A stretch of 33,875 nucleotides of DNA from Mucilaginibacter sp. GTDB taxonomy: Bacteria; Bacteroidota; Bacteroidia; Sphingobacteriales; Sphingobacteriaceae. The notes under the pieces are model-generated. The model was not told where the DNA came from. It ran no database searches and worked only from the letters and a program-made list of their open reading frames with translations. Below are positions 16,393 to 24,074 of the stretch, piece by piece. Made by a program: the position numbers and the translations under genes. The number at the start of each line of letters is the position of its first letter. Within the stretch, counting starts at the first letter, position 1. The stretch is taken from assembly GCF_028288105.1 (NCBI RefSeq), contig NZ_JAQBOI010000159.1, positions 1 through 33,875 of the forward strand. Reading direction: 5' to 3'.

Positions 16393-16950
16393 TTAAATGT
16401 TTTTGATGAACTTTGCCGGAACCCCTCCGACAACAGTATTTGGAGCAACGTTTTTTGTGACAACTGCTCCGGCGGCAACAACCGAATTTTCTCCTATGGT
16501 TATTCCTGGAAGAATTGTGGCACCAGCGCCAATCCAGGCATTTTGTTTAATATGAATTTTCCCCGGCACAAGCGATTCCCGCTCGGCAGGAGATAGTGGA
16601 TGCCCTTCGGAAATTATCTTGACATCAGGGCCAATTAGAACATTATCTTCAATAACAATTCCACCCAACGCCAAAAAAATACAATTGAAATTGATGAATA
16701 CATTTTTACCAAAGGTTAAATGTTTACCATAATTGATATGGACCGGTGGAAACAGAGCAACTGTTTCATCAATGGGTGTTCCTGTGATTTCGCTCAATAT
16801 CGTCCTGATTTCCGTCGGGTTGGCAGAAGCATTTAATTTTTTTATTAATTCCAGTGTAGCGTAAGAAGCATCTCTCAGCTTTCCTATCTGTCCATGCTGA
16901 GGCGTTATAGTTATTCCATTTCTTAATTCGCCAAATATTGTGTTGGTCAT
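16393..16950 (-). CDS. Sugar O-acetyltransferase (LacA/Maa type)
   Basis: 185 residues. An N-terminal helical cap (RNGITITPQHGQIGKL ... LELIKKLNA) precedes a left-handed beta-helix of hexapeptide repeats (IVIEDNVLIGPDVKI, IHIKQNAWIGAGATILPGI, ITIGENSVVAAGAVVT) and ends VVGGVPAKFIKNI. The catalytic histidine is in KIISEGHPLSP. The family moves acetyl from acetyl-CoA to sugars or other small alcohols in the cytoplasm. I start at the ATG at 16950 (MTNTIFGELRNG); an in-frame ATG at 16986 would add 12 atypical residues and overlap the promoter box. It is the first gene of the operon divergent from the AraC regulator. Confidence 0.93.
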   Translation of the reverse strand: MTNTIFGELRNGITITPQHGQIGKLRDASYATLELIKKLNASANPTEIRTILSEITGTPIDETVALFPPVHINYGKHLTFGKNVFINFNCIFLALGGIVIEDNVLIGPDVKIISEGHPLSPAERESLVPGKIHIKQNAWIGAGATILPGITIGENSVVAAGAVVTKNVAPNTVVGGVPAKFIKNI

Positions 16951-16974
16951 AAAAATCTTCCTTAGTTTATGATA

Positions 16975-16982
16975 CAAAGTTA
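16975..16982 (-). promoter_or_regulatory. TAnnTTTG promoter box for the acetyltransferase operon
   Basis: TAACTTTG on the minus strand matches the Bacteroidota -7 consensus exactly and lies 24 bp before the ATG at 16950, giving a leader of about 20 nt. Confidence 0.55.
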
Positions 16983-16996
16983 CCAATAGGAATATT

Positions 16997-17004
16997 TACT
17001 TTTG
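16997..17004 (+). promoter_or_regulatory. TAnnTTTG promoter box for the AraC gene
   Basis: TACTTTTG on the plus strand is an exact consensus match 69 bp before the AraC start. It is only 14 bp from the opposing box, so a regulator bound here could govern both directions. Confidence 0.5.
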
Positions 17005-17073
17005 TTACACTATTAGCGCAAATAATGTCAAATATCACTTATTTTAGGGAAGTATAATAAACAGGTAATTGAG

Positions 17074-17892
17074 ATGGAACAGCACCGTATTTTATTATCG
17101 GAAGTAAACGAAGAAAGAGATTTTCCAAATAATTTTTCTAAGCTGTATCATACGCATTTGTATTGCCACAAAGGCAGTATCCAGTTTTTATTCAACGATC
17201 AATTGATGAAATGCAGTAGCGGACAATTTTTATTCTGGTTTGCCGAGAGCAGATTGTCGGGTCTTAAATTTTCAAAAGGGTTTAAAGCCTCTGTGCTATT
17301 TGTAGAAAAGGAATTTCTAATGGATAATATTCCTGACCAAAGCTGGAGTATTAACGCTCAATTGCATTCACGGACATATCCTGTAAAAACCGGGGTTTCT
17401 AAAAAAGACAAAATAAAAATACTGACAAACTTTGACCGACTGAACGAAAGGTTTTTAGAAAAAGATCACCGCTTTTATGATGAAACTCTAAAACTGCAAA
17501 CGCAACTTTTTATTTTAGAAATGTGGCACACATTTGCCAACGAGTACGAGGAGCGTAAACACAGTTTGCAGACTGGCACCTTGTACGAGCGTTTCATACA
17601 ATTAATCCAACAGCACTGTATGCAGCATCGGGAAGTGCAGTTTTATAGCAATAAACTGAATATTACTGCCAAGTATATAAACCATTTGTGTAAAATTCAC
17701 TCGGGCGTTACCGCTTCAGAATGGATACAACGTTATGCCAGGGAGCGGATTATCATCCTGCTACAAAACAAAAGTCTCAATATTTCTGAAATAGCTGATG
17801 AAATGGAATTCAGCAGCCACTCATTTTTTACCCGTTACGTAAAAAAACTTTTGGGTGTAACTCCTAACGAATACAGGAGAAGATTGAGATGA
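17074..17892 (+). CDS. AraC family transcriptional regulator
   Basis: 272 residues. The first ~150 form a ligand-sensing domain without clear homology to my eye (SKLYHTHLYCHKGSIQFLFND suggests a cupin-like strand pair). The C-terminal ~95 residues form the double helix-turn-helix of AraC/XylS proteins: YSNKLNITAKYINHLCK for the first and LNISEIADEMEFSSHSFFTRY for the second, ending LLGVTPNEYRRRLR. It diverges from the acetyltransferase-hydrolase-cupin-cyclophilin operon across 123 bp holding paired promoter boxes, the classical arrangement for a local regulator. Inducer unknown. The gene is A/T-rich by eye compared with flanking housekeeping genes, in keeping with an acquired block. Confidence 0.95.
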   Translation: MEQHRILLSEVNEERDFPNNFSKLYHTHLYCHKGSIQFLFNDQLMKCSSGQFLFWFAESRLSGLKFSKGFKASVLFVEKEFLMDNIPDQSWSINAQLHSRTYPVKTGVSKKDKIKILTNFDRLNERFLEKDHRFYDETLKLQTQLFILEMWHTFANEYEERKHSLQTGTLYERFIQLIQQHCMQHREVQFYSNKLNITAKYINHLCKIHSGVTASEWIQRYARERIIILLQNKSLNISEIADEMEFSSHSFFTRYVKKLLGVTPNEYRRRLR

Positions 17893-17916
17893 TAAAAAGT
17901 GACAGGAAAGTTAAAC

Positions 17917-17979
17917 ATGCTGGTATTCGAACCTAAACCCTATGCTACATGTGCATTGCAGGCTCTTAAAATTGCTGCC
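17917..17979 (-). other. Degenerate tRNA-like sequence 1
   Basis: On the minus strand a 5-bp stem with a 7-nt loop (CTGCA-ATGCACA-TGTAG, 17945-17961; U at the position before a GCA triplet) is followed 9 nt on by GGTTCGAATACC, like a T-arm. The T stem is poorly paired and no acceptor stem is formed, so it is not a functional tRNA. It may be a relic or chance. Confidence 0.3.
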
Positions 17980-17980
17980 A

Positions 17981-18020
17981 AAAAGGCCTTCAAAATCAAG
18001 ACTTTGAAGGCTTTTATCTT
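17981..18020. terminator. Bidirectional rho-independent terminator
   Basis: AAAAGGCCTTCAAA (17981-17994) pairs with TTTGAAGGCTTTT (18003-18015) with one bulged base. T-rich tails lie on both strands (CTTTTATCTTTCTT on plus, CCTTTTT on minus). It serves the AraC gene from one side and rsmI, or the former tRNA, from the other. Confidence 0.75.
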
Positions 18021-18023
18021 TCT

Positions 18024-18078
18024 TGTGATCCCATCAGGATTCAAACCACTGACTTAAAGAGAGTGAGGTGCTTAATCC
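18024..18078 (-). other. Degenerate 3' tRNA end downstream of rsmI
   Basis: Read on the minus strand, AAGCACCTCACT followed by GTGGTTTGAATCCTGATG and GGGATCACAAG resembles the D-arm end, T-arm and acceptor 3' half of a tRNA (compare the usual GGTTCGAATCC core). It begins at the rsmI stop codon and is followed by a terminator, as a real tRNA would be. No 5' half is present. Such 3' fragments are typical footprints of site-specific integration; that reading is inference. Confidence 0.4.
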
Positions 18079-18800
18079 TCCTCGTCATCATCCGCATACT
18101 TCTTCTTCTTTTTATCACCCTCGGCAGGGGCAGCACCGGCAACACACATTACAAACTCGCCTTTTAACGGATGGGTTTCAAAATATGCCTTTACTTCGGT
18201 AACCGTTCCTCTTACCGTTTCCTCGAACATTTTTGTCAGCTCGCGAGATACGGATAGTTGTCTATCGGCACCAAAAAAGGTGGCCATTTCATCCAGCGTT
18301 TTCAATAAACGGTGCGGCGACTCGTAAAGTATAATGGTGCGCTCTTCAGTCGCCAGGAATTTATAACGGGTTTGGCGGCCTTTTTTCAGGGGCAAAAATC
18401 CTTCAAAGCAAAACTTATCTGTAGGGAAGCCCGAGTTAACCAGCGCGGGCACAAAAGCCGTTGCGCCGGGCAGGCATTCTACCGCGATGTTAAATTTTAA
18501 GGCCTCACGAACCAGGTAAAATCCCGGGTCGGATATGGCGGGTGTGCCTGCATCAGATATCAGGGCGATGTTTTGCCCCATCAGCAGAAACTTAATGATC
18601 TCGTTGCTGGATTGGTGCTCGTTATGCTGATGATGCGCGAAAACTTTGTTCTGGATGTCGAAATGTTTCAGCATCGGCGCCGATGTACGGGTATCCTCGG
18701 CCAGTATCAGATCGGCCTCTTTTAAAATACGGATGGCCCTAAAGGTCATATCCTCCAAGTTACCGATAGGGGTAGGTACTAAATATAGTTTGCCGGTCAT
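18072..18800 (-). CDS. rsmI: 16S rRNA (cytidine(1402)-2'-O)-methyltransferase
   Basis: 242 residues of the tetrapyrrole-methylase fold family. Hallmarks: LYLVPTPIGNLEDMTFRA at the N-terminus, LILAEDTRTS, the SAM-binding loop IALISDAGTPAISDPG, ECLPGATAFVPALVNSG, and ILYESPHRLLKTL. RsmI 2'-O-methylates C1402 in the decoding centre of 16S rRNA together with RsmH. The length is slightly short of the ~280 residues in E. coli, as is usual outside Proteobacteria, and it ends in a charged tail (KKKKKYADDDEED). It is divergent from serS across a repeat-rich 185-bp spacer; its stop codon touches the tRNA-like fragment. Confidence 0.96.
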   Translation of the reverse strand: MTGKLYLVPTPIGNLEDMTFRAIRILKEADLILAEDTRTSAPMLKHFDIQNKVFAHHQHNEHQSSNEIIKFLLMGQNIALISDAGTPAISDPGFYLVREALKFNIAVECLPGATAFVPALVNSGFPTDKFCFEGFLPLKKGRQTRYKFLATEERTIILYESPHRLLKTLDEMATFFGADRQLSVSRELTKMFEETVRGTVTEVKAYFETHPLKGEFVMCVAGAAPAEGDKKKKKYADDDEED

Positions 18801-18960
18801 TTCAGTTTGCAGTTTTTAGTTAACAGTTCGCAGTTGCTGATTTTTCCAAAAATAGCTTATTTACAGGTGCGATGTTATTGCAAACTGCAAACCGCTAACT
18901 GCAAACTAACTTACCGATAGAAAAAGAGTTCTAACTGCCCGCCGCAAACTGCAAACTGTT
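18801..18960. repeat. ACTGCAAAC / GTTTGCAGT repeat cluster
   Basis: The rsmI-serS spacer contains three copies of ACTGCAAAC or its near form on the plus strand (about 18884-18896, 18897-18907 and 18943-18957) and inverted copies (CAGTTTGCAGT at 18803-18813, GTTCGCAGTTG at 18827-18837). They could fold into large imperfect hairpins. Coding content is nil. Confidence 0.6.
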
Positions 18961-18967
18961 ATATTTG
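18960..18967 (+). promoter_or_regulatory. TAnnTTTG promoter box of serS
   Basis: TATATTTG matches consensus exactly and ends 18 bp before the serS ATG, giving a leader of roughly 10-15 nt. It lies directly after the last repeat unit. Confidence 0.6.
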
Positions 18968-18985
18968 CCTTTTAAAATAAAATCA

Positions 18986-20257
18986 ATGCTGCAAGTTAGT
19001 TATATCCGCGATAACAGGGAACAGGTTTTAGAACGTTTGGCTGTAAAAAATTTCAAACAGCCCGAATTGGTAGATGAAGTGATTGGCTTAGACGAAAAAC
19101 GCCGCCAAACACAGAACCAACTGGATACTGTTTCATCGCAATCTAACGCGGCTGCCAAACAAATTGGTGAGCTAATGCGCACCGGTAAAAAAGACGAAGC
19201 AGAAGCTATAAAAGCCAACACCGGCAAATGGAAAGAAGAAGGTAAACAGCTTGGCGAACAATTAGCCGCGCTGGAAGCCGAGCTACAGGATAAACTGGTT
19301 TTGTTACCCAATCTGCCACATTCATCAGTACCGAAAGGCATAACGCCCGAGGAAAACGAAGTAGTGCTGGAGAATGGAAGCATCCCCGAACTGCCTGCCA
19401 ATGCTTTACCGCACTGGGAGCTGGCCGCTAAATATAATTTGATAGATTTTGAACTGGGTGTTAAAATAACCGGTGCCGGTTTTCCTGTTTATAAAAATAA
19501 AGGCGCCAAACTGCAACGCGCACTCATCAACTTTTTTATTGATGAAGCCGAAAAAGCAGGTTATAGTGAAGTGAGCGTACCGCTGATGGTGAACGCGGCA
19601 TCTGGCTTTGGCACAGGGCAGTTACCTGATAAAGAGGGGCAAATGTATCATGTAGGTGTTGATGATTTATACCTGATCCCTACTGCCGAAGTGCCTGTAA
19701 CCAACCTTTACCGTGATGTGATATTGAAGGGAGAAGAACTGCCGGTTAAAAACTGCGGGCATACACCTTGTTTCCGCCGCGAGGCAGGTTCATATGGTGC
19801 GCATGTACGCGGCTTGAACCGCCTGCACCAGTTTGATAAAGTTGAGATAGTACAAGTGGTACACCCGGATAAATCATACGATGTACTGGAAGATATGAGC
19901 GCCCATGTGCAAAGCTTGCTGCAAAAGCTTGGTTTGCCTTACCGCGTATTGCGCCTTTGCGGTGGCGATATGGGTTTTACAAGCGCCTTAACCTATGATA
20001 TGGAAACCTGGAGCGCTGCGCAGCAACGTTGGTTAGAGGTTTCATCTGTATCAAACTTTGAAACCTTCCAAAGCAACCGTTTAAAACTGCGTTTCCGTAA
20101 TGCCGAGGGTAAAACACAATTAGCCCACACGCTAAATGGCAGTGCCTTGGCCTTGCCGCGTATAGTGGCTACTTTGTTAGAGAACAACCAAACTGATAAA
20201 GGTATTAAAGTACCGGAGGCGCTCGTGCCTTATACCAAGTTTGAATGGATAGATTAA
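18986..20257 (+). CDS. serS: Seryl-tRNA synthetase
   Basis: 423-residue class II synthetase that charges tRNA-Ser (and tRNA-Sec where present). The N-terminal ~100 residues form the coiled-coil tRNA-binding arm (RQTQNQLDTVSSQSNAAAKQ ... EEGKQLGEQLAALEAELQDK). The catalytic core has LIPTAEVPVTNLYRD, motif 2 PCFRREAGSYGAHVRGLNR and motif 3 NGSALALPRIVATLLENNQ. Start at the ATG at 18986 (MLQVSYIRDNREQV), which matches the family N-terminus; a TTG 21 bp earlier is rejected. It has its own promoter box and ends before a palindromic repeat and a strong terminator, so it is monocistronic. Confidence 0.97.
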   Translation: MLQVSYIRDNREQVLERLAVKNFKQPELVDEVIGLDEKRRQTQNQLDTVSSQSNAAAKQIGELMRTGKKDEAEAIKANTGKWKEEGKQLGEQLAALEAELQDKLVLLPNLPHSSVPKGITPEENEVVLENGSIPELPANALPHWELAAKYNLIDFELGVKITGAGFPVYKNKGAKLQRALINFFIDEAEKAGYSEVSVPLMVNAASGFGTGQLPDKEGQMYHVGVDDLYLIPTAEVPVTNLYRDVILKGEELPVKNCGHTPCFRREAGSYGAHVRGLNRLHQFDKVEIVQVVHPDKSYDVLEDMSAHVQSLLQKLGLPYRVLRLCGGDMGFTSALTYDMETWSAAQQRWLEVSSVSNFETFQSNRLKLRFRNAEGKTQLAHTLNGSALALPRIVATLLENNQTDKGIKVPEALVPYTKFEWID

Positions 20258-20275
20258 GGTAAACATTACCTACGC

Positions 20276-20350
20276 GTCATTGCGAGGAACGAAGCAATCT
20301 CCCGATAGAAAAGTCGGCGGCATGCATGAGATTGCTTCACTACGCATGAC
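20276..20350. repeat. 75-bp palindromic repeat of a second family
   Basis: The element runs from GTCATTGCGAGGAACGAAGC to TACGCATGAC. The arms GAAGCAATCTC and GAGATTGCTTC are an exact 11-bp inverted repeat, and the ends GTCAT/ATGAC pair as well. From memory, 'CATTGCGAGG...GAAGCAATCT' elements are abundant intergenic repeats in Sphingobacteriaceae-like genomes. A decayed partial copy may lie at about 20417-20440 (GGGAACGAAGGGCAATCTT). Confidence 0.7.
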
Positions 20351-20363
20351 AAAGTTTTATAAC

Positions 20364-20393
20364 AGAAAAGCCAGCATTTGCTGGCTTTTCTTG
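20364..20393 (+). terminator. Rho-independent terminator of serS
   Basis: AGAAAAGCCAGC (20364-20375) pairs perfectly with GCTGGCTTTTCT (20380-20391) around a 4-nt loop, with the T-run built into the 3' arm and continuing TTCTTG. It is the strongest terminator in the window. Confidence 0.85.
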
Positions 20394-20499
20394 TTTAACA
20401 TTCTGTTATTTAGAACGAGCGGGAACGAAGGGCAATCTTGTTCATTATGCAAGTCGATTTAATGCCTTTTAAGGGCGATTTAAAGTCGATTAAGGCCGT

Positions 20500-22317
20500 T
20501 TATAATCCCTTCTGTATCGCTTCATAAACCGCATCCTGTATACGCGGCCTGATATTTAAACTCCCCAGTTTATTACCCACATTTGGGTGCACCCGGTTAG
20601 ACAGGAAAATATATACCAGGTTATATTTAGGATCAACCCAAACGCAGGTGCCGGTAAAGCCAGTATGCCCATAGGCCTGATCTGATGCTAATTTTGATGG
20701 ATAATGCCTGTCGGCTATTGGGTCCCACCTGTCAAAACCCAAGCCCCGGCGACTAACAGCCGATTGTTTGGATGTCCACAGATCAACTGTTTCTGGTTTA
20801 ATGTATTGTACGCCGCCGTAGGTGCCGCGGTTAAGCATCATCTGATAAAGTATAGCAACATCGTTTGCACCTGCAAACACACCTGCGTGGCCTGCAACAC
20901 CGCCCATTAGTGCAGCAGTTGGGTCGTGCACGTAACCGTCGATTAAAGTTTTACGGTCTTTTCTGTCGTCTTCAGTTGGGGGGATACGGTAAGCCGGGAA
21001 ACGATATAACGGCAGGAAGCCTGCGGTTTGCATCCCCAGCGGGCTGTAAATTTTTTGCTGAACGTAGATATTAAGCGGTGTTGCAGTAAGTGTTTCTACA
21101 ATCTGCTGCATAAATATCATACCTACATCGCTGTAAACATATTGCCCACGGGTTTTAACAGCCGATCGCAGGGCGGCAGGTAACATCACGTCCTCAAAGT
21201 AGTTCTTCCGCACATAATAATTCTCGTTTACCTTGGTTGGGTACATCGCGGAAGAATCGGTATTATGGTCGGTTGGTTTTATAACTTCAAAAGTGGAAAT
21301 ATCAGGTATCAAACCTGCCTGATGCTCCAATAGCTCGCGAACGCTCAATGTTTTTTTATTGGTATTGCGCGTAATAGGCATGTAAGTGCCCAAGGTTGAA
21401 TCCAGATTAAGCTTACCGGCATCATAAAGCTGCATGGCTTCCATGGTGGTAGCCGAGATCTTGGTCACGGATGCGATATCGAAAATATCGGTTATCCTGT
21501 CCGGGATGATATTATCATAAGTATGGTAACCATATGCCTTGTTAAATATTACCTTACCATCTTTAGCTACTAAAACCACGCAACCTGGTGTAGCGCGACT
21601 GCTAATAGCTTCGCGGGCAATATCATCAATGGCACTAAGATTGTCAGATTTAATGCCGACATCTTCGGGTACGGTATATTGCAGGCGTGTTTTGGCGGTT
21701 ATAAAGCCGGCGTTAGCTGCATATTTTGGTGTGTAAGTTTTGGTTAACCGTTGCGTGATAGCTACCCCGCCAAAAATAGCCTGGGCGCTAAAGTAAGCCG
21801 CCACAGGTGATACCCTTGCCGTCCAGATAACCGGTGCTGTAATATTGTTAAGTTTAATAAGTGATGCGCTGTTCCCAATAAATGAAACCACAACATTTTT
21901 CAACTTTTGGTTGCTGTTGATGAAATCTATTATCTGCAGATTGTTCACCTCGGCATCGGTAAGTTGAACAATAAGGGTATTGTAAAATTTAGTATCCTGC
22001 GCCAGCATCTCAAATGGCTTCGCGCCCATATAATCGTTGCCATTAAAGGCGTCAACTTTAGCATATTTATTCAGCAAGCTATCAAAGCCTGCGGAATAGA
22101 TACCCGAAAAATGGATACTCGCTATTTTGTTATCATCAAGGTTTTGCAGGGGGATAAGCCGTTTCTCGTTGTTTAATAAAACTGTAGCTTGCTCAACCAA
22201 TAACTGCTCATTAACATAAGCTTTACCTGTAAATGGTGGGTTTTGCGCGCAGGCAGAATTAAAAAGTACAAATCCTAATAACAGCAGAAAGTAGATATTC
22301 CGCCTATTTTTTCTCAT
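20500..22317 (-). CDS. Serine hydrolase (beta-lactamase class C fold) with GH3_C-like N-terminal domain
   Basis: 605 residues. The signal sequence ends in a likely lipobox (FNSAC). Residues ~35-215 resemble the C-terminal domain of family 3 glycosidases (LLVEQATVLLNNEKRLIPLQ). Residues ~225-600 are a class C beta-lactamase/esterase domain with Ser283-x-x-Lys286 (IASVTK), Tyr395 (YSD in place of YxN) and His551-Thr-Gly (HTG in place of KTG). In Bacteroidota, GH3 plus beta-lactamase fusions of about 1000 residues are known; here the glycosidase barrel is absent. Likely acts on cell-wall peptides or esters outside the inner membrane; substrate unknown. The ATG at 22317 lies 14 bp inside the end of the upstream amidohydrolase, so translation is probably coupled. 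The Tyr-Ser-Asp variant suggests esterase or peptidase rather than antibiotic hydrolysis. Confidence 0.88.
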   Translation of the reverse strand: MRKNRRNIYFLLLLGFVLFNSACAQNPPFTGKAYVNEQLLVEQATVLLNNEKRLIPLQNLDDNKIASIHFSGIYSAGFDSLLNKYAKVDAFNGNDYMGAKPFEMLAQDTKFYNTLIVQLTDAEVNNLQIIDFINSNQKLKNVVVSFIGNSASLIKLNNITAPVIWTARVSPVAAYFSAQAIFGGVAITQRLTKTYTPKYAANAGFITAKTRLQYTVPEDVGIKSDNLSAIDDIAREAISSRATPGCVVLVAKDGKVIFNKAYGYHTYDNIIPDRITDIFDIASVTKISATTMEAMQLYDAGKLNLDSTLGTYMPITRNTNKKTLSVRELLEHQAGLIPDISTFEVIKPTDHNTDSSAMYPTKVNENYYVRKNYFEDVMLPAALRSAVKTRGQYVYSDVGMIFMQQIVETLTATPLNIYVQQKIYSPLGMQTAGFLPLYRFPAYRIPPTEDDRKDRKTLIDGYVHDPTAALMGGVAGHAGVFAGANDVAILYQMMLNRGTYGGVQYIKPETVDLWTSKQSAVSRRGLGFDRWDPIADRHYPSKLASDQAYGHTGFTGTCVWVDPKYNLVYIFLSNRVHPNVGNKLGSLNIRPRIQDAVYEAIQKGL

Positions 22318-23935
22318 AAACCTTAACACCATTTATATATGTTTTTAAAACTTTAACATTTGGCAATGTACTGCCTTTCACCTTCATAATATCCTGATCG
22401 AGTATCACAAAATCGGCATACTTGCCCACTTCTATACTGCCTTTTTCGTGTTCTTCGAAGTTCGCTTTGGCCGCCCAGGTGGTCATTCCACGTAAGGCTT
22501 CGATGCGGCTAAGTGCATTTTCTGTCTGAAAACCCCTTGTAGGGAAACCTTTCAGGTCCTTACGTTCTGTTGCAGCATAGAACGTGTACATAGGGTTAAT
22601 GTTTTCTACAGGGAAATCTGTCCCCAATGGGATCCAGCCGTTTTGTTTCATTAGGTCTTTATAAGCATAGCCACTTTTTAAGCGTTGGGCGCCAAGGCGT
22701 TTAACCGCCCAGGTCATATCAGATGTAGCATGTGTTGGCTGTACAGATGGGATGATGTTGTTATCACCAAACATCTTCACATCTTCGGGGGCTACAATCT
22801 GCGCGTGTTCTATTCTCCAGCGTTTATCGTTCTTCCCTTTTAAATTTTCGGCATATATTTTTAACATTACACGGTTAGCCGAATCGCCAATAGCATGCGT
22901 ACACATCTGGAACCCGTTAGCCGCTATTTTTTTTGCTACCTCGGCAAAGTGTGCCTGGCTGCTCAATAAAAATCCGCTCCAGTTTTTCTTGTCAGCGTAG
23001 GGGTGCAGCAAACAAGCCCCTCTTGATCCAAGTGCACCATCGGCATAAACCTTAAAGGCGCGTACATTTAAGCCGGGCGTTTTATAGGCACCACGTTTAA
23101 ACAGGTACTCGTAATTTTCGGGCTGATCGGAAAGCATTACATACATGCGCATTTTAAGTGCGCCTTTATGCTGCAGGGCTGCAATGGTGCTTATCATGGT
23201 ATAAGGCAGGCCGCAATCATCAACCGTGGTTAAACCAACAGCAAAGCAATTGCGCTGCGCATCTAATAATGCAGTTTGTGTAATTTGGTCAGTTGGGGCC
23301 GGTATTTTACGTGTAACAATACCAACGGCATTATCAATTAGTATACCTGTAAGCTTTCCATTTATAGTTTCAATGGATCCACCGATAATTTTTTGGCCGG
23401 GTTTTACACCTGCAATATTCAGTGCCGCCTGGTTAGCAATGGCAGCATGGCCATCAATCCTGCTCAATATTACCGGGCGCACCGGGAACAGTGAATCAAG
23501 CTTGGCTTTGTTGGGGAATGCTTTGTTATCCCAAATGTTTTGGTCCCAGCCGTTGCCAATTATCCAGCCATCGGTTTTGTGGCGGGCGTAGTTACTAACC
23601 GAATCTAAAATGGCCTGCCAGCTTTTAGTACCTACCAGTTTTACATCCTGCAACCCTAAGCCATATTCGTAAAAATGCGCGTGTGCATCAATAAAACCCG
23701 GATAAACGGCTTTGCCGCCGGCATCAATTACTTCGCGGGCCAGGTATTTCTTTTCGAGGGTATCAATGTTACCTACAGCTAAAATTTTACCGGCGCTAAC
23801 TACAAAGGCATTGGCGGTGGTAAAGTTACTATCAACGGTATATACAAGGGCATTTTTTACGAGCAGATCGGCGTTATATTCTTTTTGTTTGCATGCGGCG
23901 AGGAGCAAAAGCAGCACGGGCCAGAGTTTCTTCAT
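22304..23935 (-). CDS. Amidohydrolase family lipoprotein (YtcJ-like)
   Basis: 543 residues. A short signal ends in a textbook lipobox (LLLLLAACKQ, Cys15). The amidohydrolase-3 barrel follows: metal ligands in GFIDAHAHFYEYG, then CTHAIGDSANR, WRIEHAQIV, and GTDFPVENINP near the C-terminus, closed by a small beta-sandwich (GKYADFVILDQDIM). YtcJ-type enzymes hydrolyse amides of varied small molecules; no substrate can be named. Export and lipid anchoring are unusual relative to cytoplasmic relatives but common in Bacteroidota. The 3' end overlaps the serine-hydrolase start by 14 bp, indicating an operon of two envelope hydrolases. Upstream, a 139-bp gap separates it from divergent mutL. Confidence 0.93.
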   Translation of the reverse strand: MKKLWPVLLLLLAACKQKEYNADLLVKNALVYTVDSNFTTANAFVVSAGKILAVGNIDTLEKKYLAREVIDAGGKAVYPGFIDAHAHFYEYGLGLQDVKLVGTKSWQAILDSVSNYARHKTDGWIIGNGWDQNIWDNKAFPNKAKLDSLFPVRPVILSRIDGHAAIANQAALNIAGVKPGQKIIGGSIETINGKLTGILIDNAVGIVTRKIPAPTDQITQTALLDAQRNCFAVGLTTVDDCGLPYTMISTIAALQHKGALKMRMYVMLSDQPENYEYLFKRGAYKTPGLNVRAFKVYADGALGSRGACLLHPYADKKNWSGFLLSSQAHFAEVAKKIAANGFQMCTHAIGDSANRVMLKIYAENLKGKNDKRWRIEHAQIVAPEDVKMFGDNNIIPSVQPTHATSDMTWAVKRLGAQRLKSGYAYKDLMKQNGWIPLGTDFPVENINPMYTFYAATERKDLKGFPTRGFQTENALSRIEALRGMTTWAAKANFEEHEKGSIEVGKYADFVILDQDIMKVKGSTLPNVKVLKTYINGVKVYEKK

Positions 23936-24074
23936 ATTAATAAACAGGTAGATGTAAATAATTATAACGTAAATACTTTATACAAGTATGTAAAGGTAAA
24001 GTTATGCAATCAAATAATTAATTTAGCACCTGAAATAACGATCTGCTAATTTGCAGAGAAGGGAAAGATTTTTA

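Noticed and set aside
18801..18960. CRISPR array in the rsmI-serS spacer
   Set aside because: Repeat units are only 9-11 bp, irregularly spaced and in both orientations; no cas genes in the window.
20280..20462. 60-codon frame after serS
   Set aside because: Runs through the palindromic repeat and the serS terminator; clearly non-coding.
20500..22317. Antibiotic-resistance beta-lactamase
   Set aside because: The YSD and HTG motifs and the accessory domain fit the broader serine-hydrolase/esterase group rather than a true AmpC enzyme.
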